Part shown: one piece after another, positions 45,382 to 54,667 of the stretch
Position numbering within the stretch: position 1 is the first letter of the stretch
Layout of the letters: the number at the start of each line of letters is the position of its first letter
Source: Sulfopaludibacter sp963815475
Lineage (GTDB): Bacteria > Acidobacteriota > Terriglobia > Bryobacterales > Bryobacteraceae
DNA length: 64,000 bases
Assembly (NCBI GenBank): GCA_963815475.1
Contig: CAWFHD010000003.1
Span: forward strand, 4,092,001-4,156,000
Direction of reading: 5' to 3'
Made by a program: the position numbers and the translations under genes
Notes under the pieces: generated by a model
Told to the model about the DNA's origin: nothing
What the model saw: the letters and a program-made list of their open reading frames with translations, nothing else
Database searches by the model: none

Positions 45382-46622
45382 CTATGCCGCTACCTCCCCT
45401 TTGCCCTTGGCTTTCGCCTCCGCCGCCTTGCGGTTGTATTGCGGATCGTACACTTCTCCCGTCGCCCACAGGTGATGCAGCAGCACCGCCAGTTTTCGCG
45501 CCACCGCCACGATCGCCCGCTTCTTCGCTCGCTTCCCGCCTTTGCCCATCTTCCCCAACCCCCACACCCGCAGATCGCTTTCCGGCCCTCCCTTGCGTAG
45601 AATGCAATGTGCCCCCTGCACTAACAGACTCCGTAGCAGCCTGTCTCCCGCCTTACTGATCCCCAACTCCGGTTGGCTCTCTCCGCTATCCCGCTGTTTC
45701 CGCGTCAGCCCTAAGTACGCTCCCACATCACGGCTATGCGCGAATCGCTCCGCATCTTCCAGCGTCAATACGTAGGTCACTGCAATCAACGGTCCCACCC
45801 CGTACACTTGCTGCAGCAACTTCACCTCCGGGTAACGCTTCGCGATCTCCTCGATCTGCTTGTCGTACTTGCCGATTTGTTCGCTGATCCCTTCCACCGT
45901 TTTCAGCATCGGCCCGATCACTGCCTGCGCCCCCTCACTCAGACTGGCTCCCAACCTTGCCGTCACTTGATCGGCATCACACTTCTTCAGCCGCGCCCCC
46001 ATCGGTTTCACCAGACCCCGTGCGCTGCTGATCAGCTTGGTTCGGGCTGCTATCAACTCCGCTCTCGCCCGGATCACCGCCAGGTCCATCTGCGCTGCCT
46101 CACCGCGGTGTCGGATCGGCGATAACAGCTTCGGATCTGCCCGCGCCAACCGCGCCAGTTGCCGGGCGTCGATCCGATCGTTCTTACGCACACTCTGCGT
46201 AATCAGCTTCACGTTACGCGAGTTCGCCACGATCACTTCGTGCCCCATCGACGCCAAATGCCGGCTCACCCACGGCGAATGCGTCCCCACTTCCAGCGCG
46301 ATACGGCTGGCCGGCATCTTGGCGAATAACGAATCCAGTCCTATTTTGCTGGTGGGCACTTGCTCCTCGCTCACCACCTCGGCCGCTTCGTCCAAGATGC
46401 AATCACGAATGGTTCGATCTCCGAGGTCTAAACCGACAGTCAGCTTCCCTTTTACCGCCAGTTGACGGACTCGTTTCTGTTGCCCTTTCGCCAGTGTCTC
46501 TTGGCAGCTCTTCGCAGTGGTATTCTCTTTCATATCCGGTCTCCTTTTTGCACCTCATCGAGTGCGCTTATTGGGAGTTTAACGCTCCCGCCAAGGAGAC
46601 CGGCCTTCTCATACCATCTCGG
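45360..46622 (-). mobile_element. IS110-family insertion sequence (borders approximate)
   Basis: Transposase with about 90 bases upstream of its start (46534-46622) and some 20 bases after its stop. IS110 members lack terminal inverted repeats, so exact borders cannot be read from one copy. The bridge RNA would be expected in one of the noncoding ends; the 46534-46622 end contains GGGAGTTTAACGCTCCC, a short hairpin. Confidence 0.6.
45382..46533 (-). CDS. IS110-family transposase
   Basis: 383 residues. N-terminal DEDD domain: LTVGLDLGDRTIRDCIL (first Asp), IALEVGTHSPWVSRHL (Glu), SVRKNDRIDARQLARLA (Asp pair). C-terminal Transposase_20: LLQQVYGVGPLIAVTYVLTL, FAHSRDVGAYLGLTRKQRDS with the serine of the recently recognised second active-site region. 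AAAGGAG seven bases before ATG. IS110 elements act through a bridge RNA encoded in the element's noncoding end, so flanking sequence matters; intact frame suggests recent activity. Confidence 0.96.
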   Translation of the reverse strand: MKENTTAKSCQETLAKGQQKRVRQLAVKGKLTVGLDLGDRTIRDCILDEAAEVVSEEQVPTSKIGLDSLFAKMPASRIALEVGTHSPWVSRHLASMGHEVIVANSRNVKLITQSVRKNDRIDARQLARLARADPKLLSPIRHRGEAAQMDLAVIRARAELIAARTKLISSARGLVKPMGARLKKCDADQVTARLGASLSEGAQAVIGPMLKTVEGISEQIGKYDKQIEEIAKRYPEVKLLQQVYGVGPLIAVTYVLTLEDAERFAHSRDVGAYLGLTRKQRDSGESQPELGISKAGDRLLRSLLVQGAHCILRKGGPESDLRVWGLGKMGKGGKRAKKRAIVAVARKLAVLLHHLWATGEVYDPQYNRKAAEAKAKGKGEVAA

Positions 46623-46632
46623 TAAGAACCAA

Positions 46633-47004
46633 TTACTTCTCTTTCTTGCAGACCCAGTTGATGGTTCCGAATCCGCCGGCTTCTCCGCCCGCGGCTTCAG
46701 AAGTTAGCTTCAACTCGTCTCCCGACAGCTTGCCTTTGTAGATCAGCTTCAGCTCATTGCCTTGCATGTTGGCGGTGATGGTGAAGCTGATGTTGTCGCC
46801 ATCCACTTTACCGTCGTTAATCACCGATTTCCCCAGCATCTCGCTGGTAGTCTCTCCAGTCAGTTTGGTCCCCTCCACCTTGAAGACAAAGGTGCGCGCA
46901 AGGCTTCCTTGAGGCCCTTCAGCGGTGCCCTTCCACGTGCCCGAGATGTCGGCGGCGCACGCGGCCACGGCGAAAACGATCAGCGAAAAGAGCAGGCGTT
47001 TCAT
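46633..47004 (-). CDS. Hypothetical secreted beta-rich protein, lipocalin-like
   Basis: 123 residues. Signal peptide MKRLLFSLIVFAVAACAAD; mature part ISGTWKGTAEGPQGSLARTF, FKVEGTKLTGETTSEMLGKS, GKVDGDNISFTITANMQGNE, KLIYKGKLSGDELKLTSEA and INWVCKKEK. Strand pattern of a small barrel; paralogous in layout to the protein at 29326-29736. Role unknown. Confidence 0.65.
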   Translation of the reverse strand: MKRLLFSLIVFAVAACAADISGTWKGTAEGPQGSLARTFVFKVEGTKLTGETTSEMLGKSVINDGKVDGDNISFTITANMQGNELKLIYKGKLSGDELKLTSEAAGGEAGGFGTINWVCKKEK

Positions 47005-47060
47005 GCGATCTCCTTTAGAGCTTCAGTCTGCGGGAATCGCGGGCCTAGGTCAAGGGGTAA

Positions 47061-48278
47061 TTACCGTTTCAGCCGGACTACCGTTTCCAGATGGAAGGTC
47101 TGCGGGAACAGGTCGACCATGGTCATGCGGTCCACGCGATAGCCCGCCGCGACCAGGCCCGCCAAGTCGCGCGCCATGGTCGCAGGATCGCAGGCCACCA
47201 GGGTGATGGTTCGCGGCGCCAGCGCGGCCAGACGTGCTACCACTGCTTTGCCGAGACCCGCGCGCGGCGGATCGAGCAGCACAAAATCGGGTGTTTTCTC
47301 CAGCTTTTCGAGATACGTCTCGGTCGTGGATTGAAGGGCATCGATGGCGGCGCCGGCGCGCTCCGCGTTGAACTTGAGATCGCGCACCGCGCCCGATCCC
47401 GATTCCACCGCCGTCACCTTGCCGAAGCGTTTGGCCAGCGACAGCGCAAACAGTCCGACGCCGGCATAGAGATCGAGAGCGCTTTCGCCCTCCACACCTT
47501 CGAGCGCCGCATCCACCAGTTGGTCGAGCAGGAGCCGGTTCACCTGGAAAAAGGAGTTGCGGCTCACGCGGAAGCGGTCTTCGTAATCGAGCGCGCTTTC
47601 CACCATTCCGGGAATCGATTCGGCGCACCAATCGAAGAAGCGTTTAGCGACGGGCTTGTCGGTCTCGGTCACGTTGAACTGCACCTGCCGCTCGTCGGTA
47701 AAGATCTCGATGGAGCGGACGAACTTGGGCCACCTGGAATCGCGCGCCATTTTGGCGAGTATGGCGATGGCCTCGTTGATCTTCGGCGAACTGATGGGGC
47801 AGCTTTCGATGGCGCACAGCCGATGCGACCGCGCCTCCCAATATCCAATGCGGCCTTTGTCGATGTGGAGCTGGGCACGATTGCGATAGCCCCACGGTTC
47901 GCCGCTGACCACCGCAATCTGTTCGGGCGGCTCCATCTTGCCCACGCGCCGCAGTTCTTCCACGAGGATGCCGCACTTGGCTTCCACCTGATAGTCGTAG
48001 TTGGCGTGTTGATAGTGGCAGCCGCCACAGCGGCCGAACACGGAACAGGGCGCGGCCACACGGTCGGGCGCCGGTTCCAGCACTTCCAGCACGCCGGCGC
48101 GCAGCAGCCCGGCCTTCTCCTGCACGGTTTTGGCGCGCACGCGCTCGCCCGCCAGCGTGTACGGAATCAGCACGACGCGGCCATCCAGGCGGGCCAAACC
48201 ATCGCCGCCGTAGACCAGCTTCTCCACCGCTACTTCGAAATTGCTTAGGATAAGATTTACCCCTTCTTCCTTAACCAT
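47061..48278 (-). CDS. rlmD: 23S rRNA (uracil-C5)-methyltransferase RlmD/RumA-like
   Basis: 405 residues from ATG 48278. TRAM-like RNA-binding start (VEKLVYGGDGLARLDGRVVL), iron-sulfur cysteines CSVFGRCGGC with CAIESCPIS further on, SAM site ALDLYAGVGLFALSLAKRFG, and catalytic region PDFVLLDPPRAGLGKAVV and ITLVACDPATMARDL with the nucleophilic Cys. The assignment to RlmD rather than RlmC/TrmA is by overall layout. Its ATG is the complement of the trpS ATG (48277-48279), so the two genes begin on top of each other in opposite directions. Confidence 0.85.
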   Translation of the reverse strand: MVKEEGVNLILSNFEVAVEKLVYGGDGLARLDGRVVLIPYTLAGERVRAKTVQEKAGLLRAGVLEVLEPAPDRVAAPCSVFGRCGGCHYQHANYDYQVEAKCGILVEELRRVGKMEPPEQIAVVSGEPWGYRNRAQLHIDKGRIGYWEARSHRLCAIESCPISSPKINEAIAILAKMARDSRWPKFVRSIEIFTDERQVQFNVTETDKPVAKRFFDWCAESIPGMVESALDYEDRFRVSRNSFFQVNRLLLDQLVDAALEGVEGESALDLYAGVGLFALSLAKRFGKVTAVESGSGAVRDLKFNAERAGAAIDALQSTTETYLEKLEKTPDFVLLDPPRAGLGKAVVARLAALAPRTITLVACDPATMARDLAGLVAAGYRVDRMTMVDLFPQTFHLETVVRLKR

Positions 48279-49234
48279 GAAAACACGAGTCTTCTCCGGC
48301 ATGCAGCCGACCGGCAATCTTCATATCGGAAACTATCTGGGAGCCCTCAAGAATTGGGTCCGGATCCAGAACGATTACGAGTGCATCTTCTGCATCGTTG
48401 ATCTGCACGCGATTACGCTTTATCAGGATCCTGCTGCATTGCGCGCGAAGATCGCGGAGGTTGCCGCGCTTTATCTGGCAGCCGGCATCGATCCGAAAAC
48501 GTGCTCCCTGATGGTACAGTCGGCCGTGCCCGCGCATGCCGAACTGGCCTGGATGCTCACCTGCGTCACGCCGCTCGGCTGGCTGGAGCGAATGACCCAG
48601 TACAAGATGAAAGCGGCCAAACAGGAGTCGGTCGGCGACGGCATTCTCCAATACCCAGTGCTGATGGCCGCCGACATCCTACTGTATCAGGCCGGGCATC
48701 GTCCCGGTGGGCGAGGACCAGGCACAGCACCTGGAACTGACTCGCGATATTGCGCAGCGCTTCAATTCTCTTTACAGCGAGACGTTCGTAGTGCCCGGCA
48801 CCAGCCTGCCCGCGGTGGGCGCGCGCGTGATGGGCCTGGACGACCCGGAGCAGAAGATGAGCAAATCGGCCACCGGCGCCAATCACGCGGTGGCGCTGCT
48901 CGATCCGCCGGACAAGATCCGCAAGACCATCATGCGCGCCACTACCGATTCCAACCCGGCGGTGGATTTCGCGAATGCCGGCCCCGGGGTGGTTAACCTG
49001 CTTTCCATTTACCAGGCCTTCTCAGGCGATAGTAATGAAGCCATGCAGAATCGCTTCACCGGCATGCGGTACGGCGACCTGAAGAAGCAGGTGGCTGAAA
49101 TGGTGGTGTCGCACCTGGAGCCGTTCCAGGCCCGCTACCGGCAGATCATTTCCGAGCCCGGCTACCTGGCGGGCATTCTGAAGGCGGGCGCCGAACGCGT
49201 CGCGCCCATCGCCAACTACACAGTCGGCTCATGA
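48277..49234 (+). pseudogene. trpS: Tryptophanyl-tRNA synthetase, one-base frameshift
   Basis: Class I aminoacyl-tRNA synthetase charging tRNA-Trp. Frame one: MKTRVFSGMQPTGNLHIGNY (HIGN signature), then VPAHAELAWMLTCVTPLGWL and PVLMAADILLYQA. Frame two: VGEDQAQHLELTRDIAQRFN, QKMSKSATG (KMSKS loop) and IRKTIMRATTDSNP to the stop at 49234. One extra G in the GGG at 48694-48696 breaks the frame between YQA and IVPVGEDQ. As the enzyme is essential, a sequencing error is the likeliest cause unless a second copy exists. No ribosome site before the start. Confidence 0.9.
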
Positions 49235-49268
49235 AAGAGCGCATGGGCCTGTACACGTAAGTGGCTGC

Positions 49269-50540
49269 GTGTCCTACCTGTCGCCCAACTGCCTGCGCGG
49301 CAATCGGAATTTCCGTCGGCTGTGGTGGGCGCAGTTAGTGAGTCAACTGGGCGACTGGTTCTACTCCCTGGCCGTCTACAACCTGATGCTGGAGCTTACC
49401 GGCAACCGCGCGCAGGCCGGTGGGACTCGCCGTGGTGCTGCAGGTGCTGCCGCAGACATTGGTCTCGCCCACCGCGGGCGTAGTGAATGACCGGGTCAGC
49501 CGCAAAGCCATCATGATTGGCGCGGACGCGGCGCGCTCCTTTATCGTGCTGGGGATGCTGCTGGTGCGCACACGCGCCATGGTCTGGCTGGTGTATCCTC
49601 TGCTGTTGCTAGAAACCATGGCGGCGGCATTCTTCGAGCCGGCGCACAGCTCCGTAGTGCCTAATATTGTCGCGCCGGATGAGGTGCTGACAGCCAACGG
49701 CCTGGCGTCGATGACCTGGTGCTTCTGCCTGGCCGTAGGCGCCTCGCTGGGCGGAGTTGCGGCTGCGCTGCTGGGGCGTGACGCGGTTTTCGTGCTCAAT
49801 GCGATTTCGTTTCTGGGTTCGGCGTGGCTGATCGGCGCATGCGCTTCGCGGAACCGCACCGGAAGGCAGGACGCGCCGTTTCATGTGCGCGAGCTTTTGG
49901 ATTTCACGCCCATCGTGGAAGGCCTGCGCTACATCCGCTCCGACCGCCGGCTGCTATCGACTGTTTTCGTAAAGTTCGGCGGCGGTCTGCTGGGCGCGAA
50001 TAACGTGGTTCTGCTGCCGGTTTTGGGACAGCGGGTCTTTCCGGTGCCTGGGCGGGAAGGACGACAGCGTTCGCGGCGCCATCCTGGGCATGAGCCTGTT
50101 GATGGGGGCACGCGGCGCGGGCGCGTTAATCGGTCCGCTGGTGGCGGGGCGGTGGGCGGGGAGCGCAGTCTGGCACGCATGGGCGCCGGAATTCTGGTGG
50201 GATTCCTGTGCGCTGCGGCTGGCTACTTATTGCTCGGGTTTCGGCAATCCTGCCGCTGGCGATTTTGGGTGTCGCCGTGGCGCATGGAGGTATTTCGGCG
50301 AACTGGGTGTTCTCCACAACGCTGCTGCAGCAGTGCACCGAGGACCGTTTCCGCGGAAGGGTCTTCTCGGCCGAACTCGGACTGCTGATGCTGGCGATTT
50401 CAAGCAGCGGCTATCTGGCAGGGACGGCAATCGATCTCGGAATTGCGCCGCGAACTTTCGCGATCGGTGTGGGCGCGGCGATGTTAGTTCCAGCTTTGTT
50501 GTGGCGGCGCGCTAGCAGGTGGCTGGCGAAGGTCGGGTGA
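49269..50540 (+). pseudogene. MFS transporter with about four frameshifts
   Basis: Pieces in order: CLRGNRNFRRLWWAQLVSQL and GDWFYSLAVYNLMLEL; then GLAVVLQVLPQTLVSPTAGV, DRVSRKAIMIGADAARSF, SSVVPNIVAPDEVLTANGLA, LNAISFLGSAWLIGA; then DDSVRGAILGMSLLMGARGA; then GAGILVGFLCAAAGYLLLG; then ISANWVFSTTLLQQCTEDRF and RGRVFSAELGLLMLAIS. This is the layout of MFS_3-type (enterobactin exporter EntS-like) permeases of about 420 residues. Frame changes near 49417, 50045, 50155 and 50235 all fall in G-rich runs. Either decayed or mis-sequenced. Confidence 0.8.
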
Positions 50541-50846
50541 GTACTAGTAAGTACACGATTTCCGAAATAACGTTTGTATTCCGAGGTAACCGACTTCCTT
50601 ACGGGCTCAGGTCGGAGCCGCTCGTCAGCGAGCGGCTTCCTGATACTCCGGCGAACTGCTGAAACGCCGACTAAGTGATGGGACCGAGTGATTCCTTTTT
50701 CTTGAGTCGACGCCGTTTGCGAACGGTATTCCCGCAGCCCATCCACGCCCATATGACGTAGACCTTTTGCTCCAAGACAAAAATCATCTGTATCAATAGT
50801 TACCGATCGATGTATAATTCAGTTCCAGGTCTAAGCGGAGGAGCTT
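50541..50846. other. Intergenic stretch
   Basis: 306 bases with no gene. GCCGCTCGTCAGCGAGCGGC at 50610-50629 is a hairpin (stem GCCGCTCG) followed by TTCC, a possible terminator for the MFS gene. The end holds the GGAGGAG ribosome site of the PKD gene. Confidence 0.45.
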
Positions 50847-53774
50847 ATGAGATACATACGTGCGGCAGCAATTGCCCTGTTTTTGTCGGCGCTGGGGCCA
50901 TCTCCCATATTTGGGCAAATTGCGGCTTCGTACCTGTCGATTCCGACAACCGCCTCAAGTTATCTATTGGTGAGCTCCCAACGTGTTGCACGAACGCAGT
51001 CTTACTACACATATCAGGCAATTCTCGTAAATTCCGGCCCCGCGCTTCCTGCCGTGACGGCTACCGCAAGCAGTTTGACCCCCAATGTCAGCATAGTCGC
51101 GGGCCAGGGCACGCTGCATTTCTCTCCCGTGCCAGCGAACAGCCAAGTGACCAGCACCGATACCTTTACGATATTGGTCAACTCCTTTTCGTTCGACGGC
51201 GAGCGACCTCCAGTGGTCGTTCCTGAACCCGGTAGCGCATCCTGGGCCGAATCAGACCGTGGCCGTGGACAGCACAGTCACGCTGAATGGCAGCGGGTCG
51301 ACGAATGGGGGCGGCGCGGGCTCCATTAATTGGGCTCACTGACATACAGTTGGACCCTTCCGAGCGTTCCTCCCGGGTCCAAGACCGAGTTGTCGAATGC
51401 GAATGCGATGATTGCCACGTTCGTACCGGATGTACCGGGAACCTATACTGCCCGACTTACCGTAACCGATGGTTTTGGAAGCGACAGCGACAGCATTACT
51501 ATCAGTACGGTAAATTCGCCGCCAGTCGCGAACGCCGGTCCTAATCAGACGGTCGCGGTGGGAGCGACGGTGCAATTGGACGGCAGCAAATCTTCGGACG
51601 TGGACAGCAACCCACTGAGATACTCATGGTCCCTCGTCAGCCTCCCTCCGACAAGTTCGGCAGTATTGTCCAATCCCCAAGGCGTAGTTACGACGTTCAC
51701 AGCGGATGTGGCCGGGACGTATATTGCTCAACTGGTTGTCAACGACGGCGCATTGAACAGCCAGCCGTCTACCGTTACCGTGACCACGGGAAACACTCCG
51801 CCAGTGGCGAACGCCGGTCGAAACCAGAAAGTCAACGTCAACGCGCTGGTGCAGTTGAACGGCTCGGGGTCAACCGATGTGAATGGCGACCCGCTCACGT
51901 ACGTGTGGACCCTGAACACAACTCAAGCCCCCGGAAGCAAGGCAACGCTGAGCAATCCGACCGCCGTAAACCCGACCTTCACCGCGGATGTGCCCGGCCT
52001 ATATGTGGCGCAGTTGACCGTAAATGATGGCATTGCGAATAGCCAGCCGACGACGGTAACTATCTCCACCAACGCAGTGCTGGCGCCGATAGCGAATGCC
52101 GGAGCCAACCAGTCCATTGTCCTCGGCGGCGCGGTAACGCTTGACGGCTCGGGCTCAACCGACCCTCAGGGACTGCCGCTGACGTTCACCTGGTCGTTGA
52201 TCAATCGCCCTGGCGCCAGCAAAGCTTCATTATCGGCCAACAATATCGTCAACCCTACGTTCGTCGCCGATCAACCAGGACCATACGTCGTGCAACTGAC
52301 AGTCAATAACGGATACTTGTCGAGCGCCATCCCCGCAACCGTTATCATTACGACTGCGGACTCGCAGCCTGTAGCAAACGCCGGAGCGACGCAGACTGTG
52401 ATTGCCGGAAACACCGTGACCCTGGATGGCAGCCAATCGTACGACCCGGACGGCCAGCCGCTTACTTATTCCTGGACGTTTCTCAGCGTTCCGTCGGGCA
52501 GCAATACCGCCATTATTGGACCGACCACGGTAAATCCCAGTTTCGTGGCGGATCTGGCCGGGACGTATGTCGTGCAACTAATCGTCGGCGACCCGTCTGT
52601 TGCCAGCAATCCTTCAACGGTCACGATCACGGCCAGGGGGAAGCTAATTGCTTTGTCACCTAGTCCGCTGAACCTCTCCAATTCGCCGGGAACTCTGACG
52701 TTAACGCTGAACCCTCCGGCCGGCGCCAGCCCGGTTTCTGTGAGCCTGAGCGGGTTTGACCCTACCGTCATCTCCGTTCAGACACCGGTCATGGTTCCGG
52801 CGAACTCAAGTAGTGTCAACGTGACGGTGACGCCGCTCGCGACGGGCGCCACTGAAGTGTTCGCCAATGCAGCGGGATACCAGACGGGGACTGCTTCGGT
52901 GAAGGTCACGACGCCGTCCATCTCAATTGTGCTCCTCAATAACGCAACAGCCGTGGGGCTGACACACAGCATTGGCGGCACGGTCACACTAAGCGCGGCT
53001 CCGGCGGCCGGCGCGACCGTCGCCCTTTCTGGCGATCCCTCAGCATCTGGCCAGGTCAGTTTCATTCCCGCCAGCGTTACCATCCTGCCGGGAAGCACTA
53101 TAGGCTTTTTCAGTCTCACAGGGGTGGCTCTAGGTTCGACGACGATCACCGCAAGAGCGTCCGGCTTTGACAGCGGCACGGCGACCTTGCAGGTGATAAC
53201 GCTGGGCAGCATTGCGATTTCCCCCCAGAGTTTGACCGTTCCGTTCGGCCAATCAATTCCGCTGAACGTGCAATTGTCGACGCCGGCGCCGGTTGGCGGC
53301 GCGCATATCTTTCTGACTAGTACGGACAGTACCACGCTCACGGTCACACCGAGCGTCCTCATTCAGGAGGGCTCCACGACTCCGAGTGTGCAGCCGCAAG
53401 TCATAGGGGTTGCAATCGGGTCGGCGAGCGTCACTGCGTCGTCCGGGGGCTACACGGGAAACAGCGCAAACATCAACGTGGTCGGCACAATCGGCTTATC
53501 GCCTCAGACGGTTTCGGAGGGCGTCGGAGGGATGCAAAGTATCACCATACTTCTCTCGGCGCCTGCGCCCGCTGGCGGCCTGCTCGTGAAATTGAGCTCG
53601 AGTAACACGAATGTTGCTACCGTGCCGCTGAGTGTTAATGTCATCGGCCAAAGCGCTGTCGTGCAGGTTACCGGCGTGGCCCCCGGCTCGGCAATTATTA
53701 GTGCGAGCACTAGCAACCATTTCTTCGCTGCCGCAGATGCAGGCGTATCGGTGACGGTTAGTACTGTACCTTAG
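50847..53774 (+). pseudogene. Secreted PKD/Ig-like repeat protein, two frameshifts near the start
   Basis: Signal peptide (YIRAAAIALFLSALGPSPIF) and an N-terminal beta domain to FTILVNSF; a shift near 51205 moves LQWSFLNPVAHPGPNQTVAV to another frame, and a second shift near 51330 gives the long 51330-53774 frame. That frame has about five PKD-like domains with the marker PVANAG.NQ followed by LDGS.S and DVAGTYIAQLVVND, then Ig-like domains rich in VT/SS. Typical of large surface adhesion or glycan-binding proteins. No terminal anchor seen. GGAGGAG precedes the ATG. About 975 codons if the shifts are errors. Confidence 0.75.
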
Positions 53775-53865
53775 TAATCGTTTCCGCCTGTTTGTTCGAT
53801 CGCGAGGTCAGGCGACAAAAGACGATCCCGGCTTCGCACGGGCCAGTGTAGTGCGTCGAGTATTT

Positions 53866-53994
53866 TGATGATTATTCGTGGGGCAGGCTTCAGCCTGCTA
53901 CGGACTTTAGTCCGTGCCAGACGGTCGTAGGGCGCTCGGAATTGGTGGGCTGAAGCCCACCGCAGGCTGAAGCCTGCCCCACGAATAGTCATCG
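53866..53994. repeat. REP-like inverted repeat, 33-bp arms
   Basis: Arms 53866-53898 and 53962-53994 match with one mismatch (26 bp perfect, 53873-53898 with 53962-53987). Each arm holds the palindrome GCAGGCTTCAGCCTGC, and the middle has GTGGGCTGAAGCCCAC and CGGACTTTAGTCCG. It sits between convergent genes and could end transcription from both sides. The form is that of dispersed REP/BIME units. Confidence 0.85.
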
Positions 53995-54013
53995 AAACAT
54001 TGGACGCGGTACA

Positions 54014-54667
54014 CTAGCTGCCTGTCCTACCAGGCTGCGGCGCGGTGTACGCTACCAGACTCTTGGTCCAGCCACAGAAGCGCTCGTGGATGACCCGGGC
54101 GGCTGGAAAGAGCTCGCTCACTTCGCCGGCACTTAGTAACTGGACGTCAGATAAATAGTGCTCGATATAGAAGCGGCGGCGGTCCGGCGTCACCCGCACC
54201 AGGAGACTCCACAGATTGCAGCGCGGCACGATGGCGCGCTGCCAGGAGCGCGGCAGCCAGTGCACCAGCGGCGTAAGAAGGTGCTGCTCTACCGGGAACC
54301 AGCGATTCGGCGTCTGCACCCAGAAGCTGCGGCCCACACGCGCCACTTCGCGCGCGAAACGGCGCTGGCTTTCGCGATCGCCTACGTGCTCGATGACTGA
54401 GTTGCTGAAGACTACGTCGAAGGAGGCATCGCGAAACGGAAGCGCCCGCCCATCGCCGGCCACCCACGATTCGGCGGCGCCCAGGTCATCCTTGGCGCGC
54501 GGCGTGTTGAGGAGCGTGACTCGCGGCCGCACCGCCAGCAGACTCCAACACTCGGGAGTGCCTCCGATATCCAGCACGGACGTGGTGGAGGTGATTCCGA
54601 GCTCCCGCGCAAAGCGCTGCATGCGCCGTTTGCGGAAATGCGTCGAGAGTGTGGTGAACCATTTCAT
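54014..54667 (-). CDS. SAM-dependent methyltransferase
   Basis: 217 residues from MKWFTTLSTHFRKRRMQRFA. SAM motif TSVLDIGGTPECWSLL, DLGAAESWVAGDGRALPFRD, ASFDVVFSNSVIEHVGDRES and WVQTPNRWFPVEQHLLTPLV. Methyltransf_11-like; the latter segment is common in sugar or lipid methyltransferases. Its ATG overlaps (ATGA) the final stop of the dedA/rhodanese gene, so translation is coupled, and it closes the pheS-pheT-HNH-dedA run. Confidence 0.88.
   Translation of the reverse strand: MKWFTTLSTHFRKRRMQRFARELGITSTTSVLDIGGTPECWSLLAVRPRVTLLNTPRAKDDLGAAESWVAGDGRALPFRDASFDVVFSNSVIEHVGDRESQRRFAREVARVGRSFWVQTPNRWFPVEQHLLTPLVHWLPRSWQRAIVPRCNLWSLLVRVTPDRRRFYIEHYLSDVQLLSAGEVSELFPAARVIHERFCGWTKSLVAYTAPQPGRTGS

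Noticed and set aside
47091..48248. Plus-strand 385-codon frame opposite rlmD
   Set aside because: Shadow of a clearly recognised gene.
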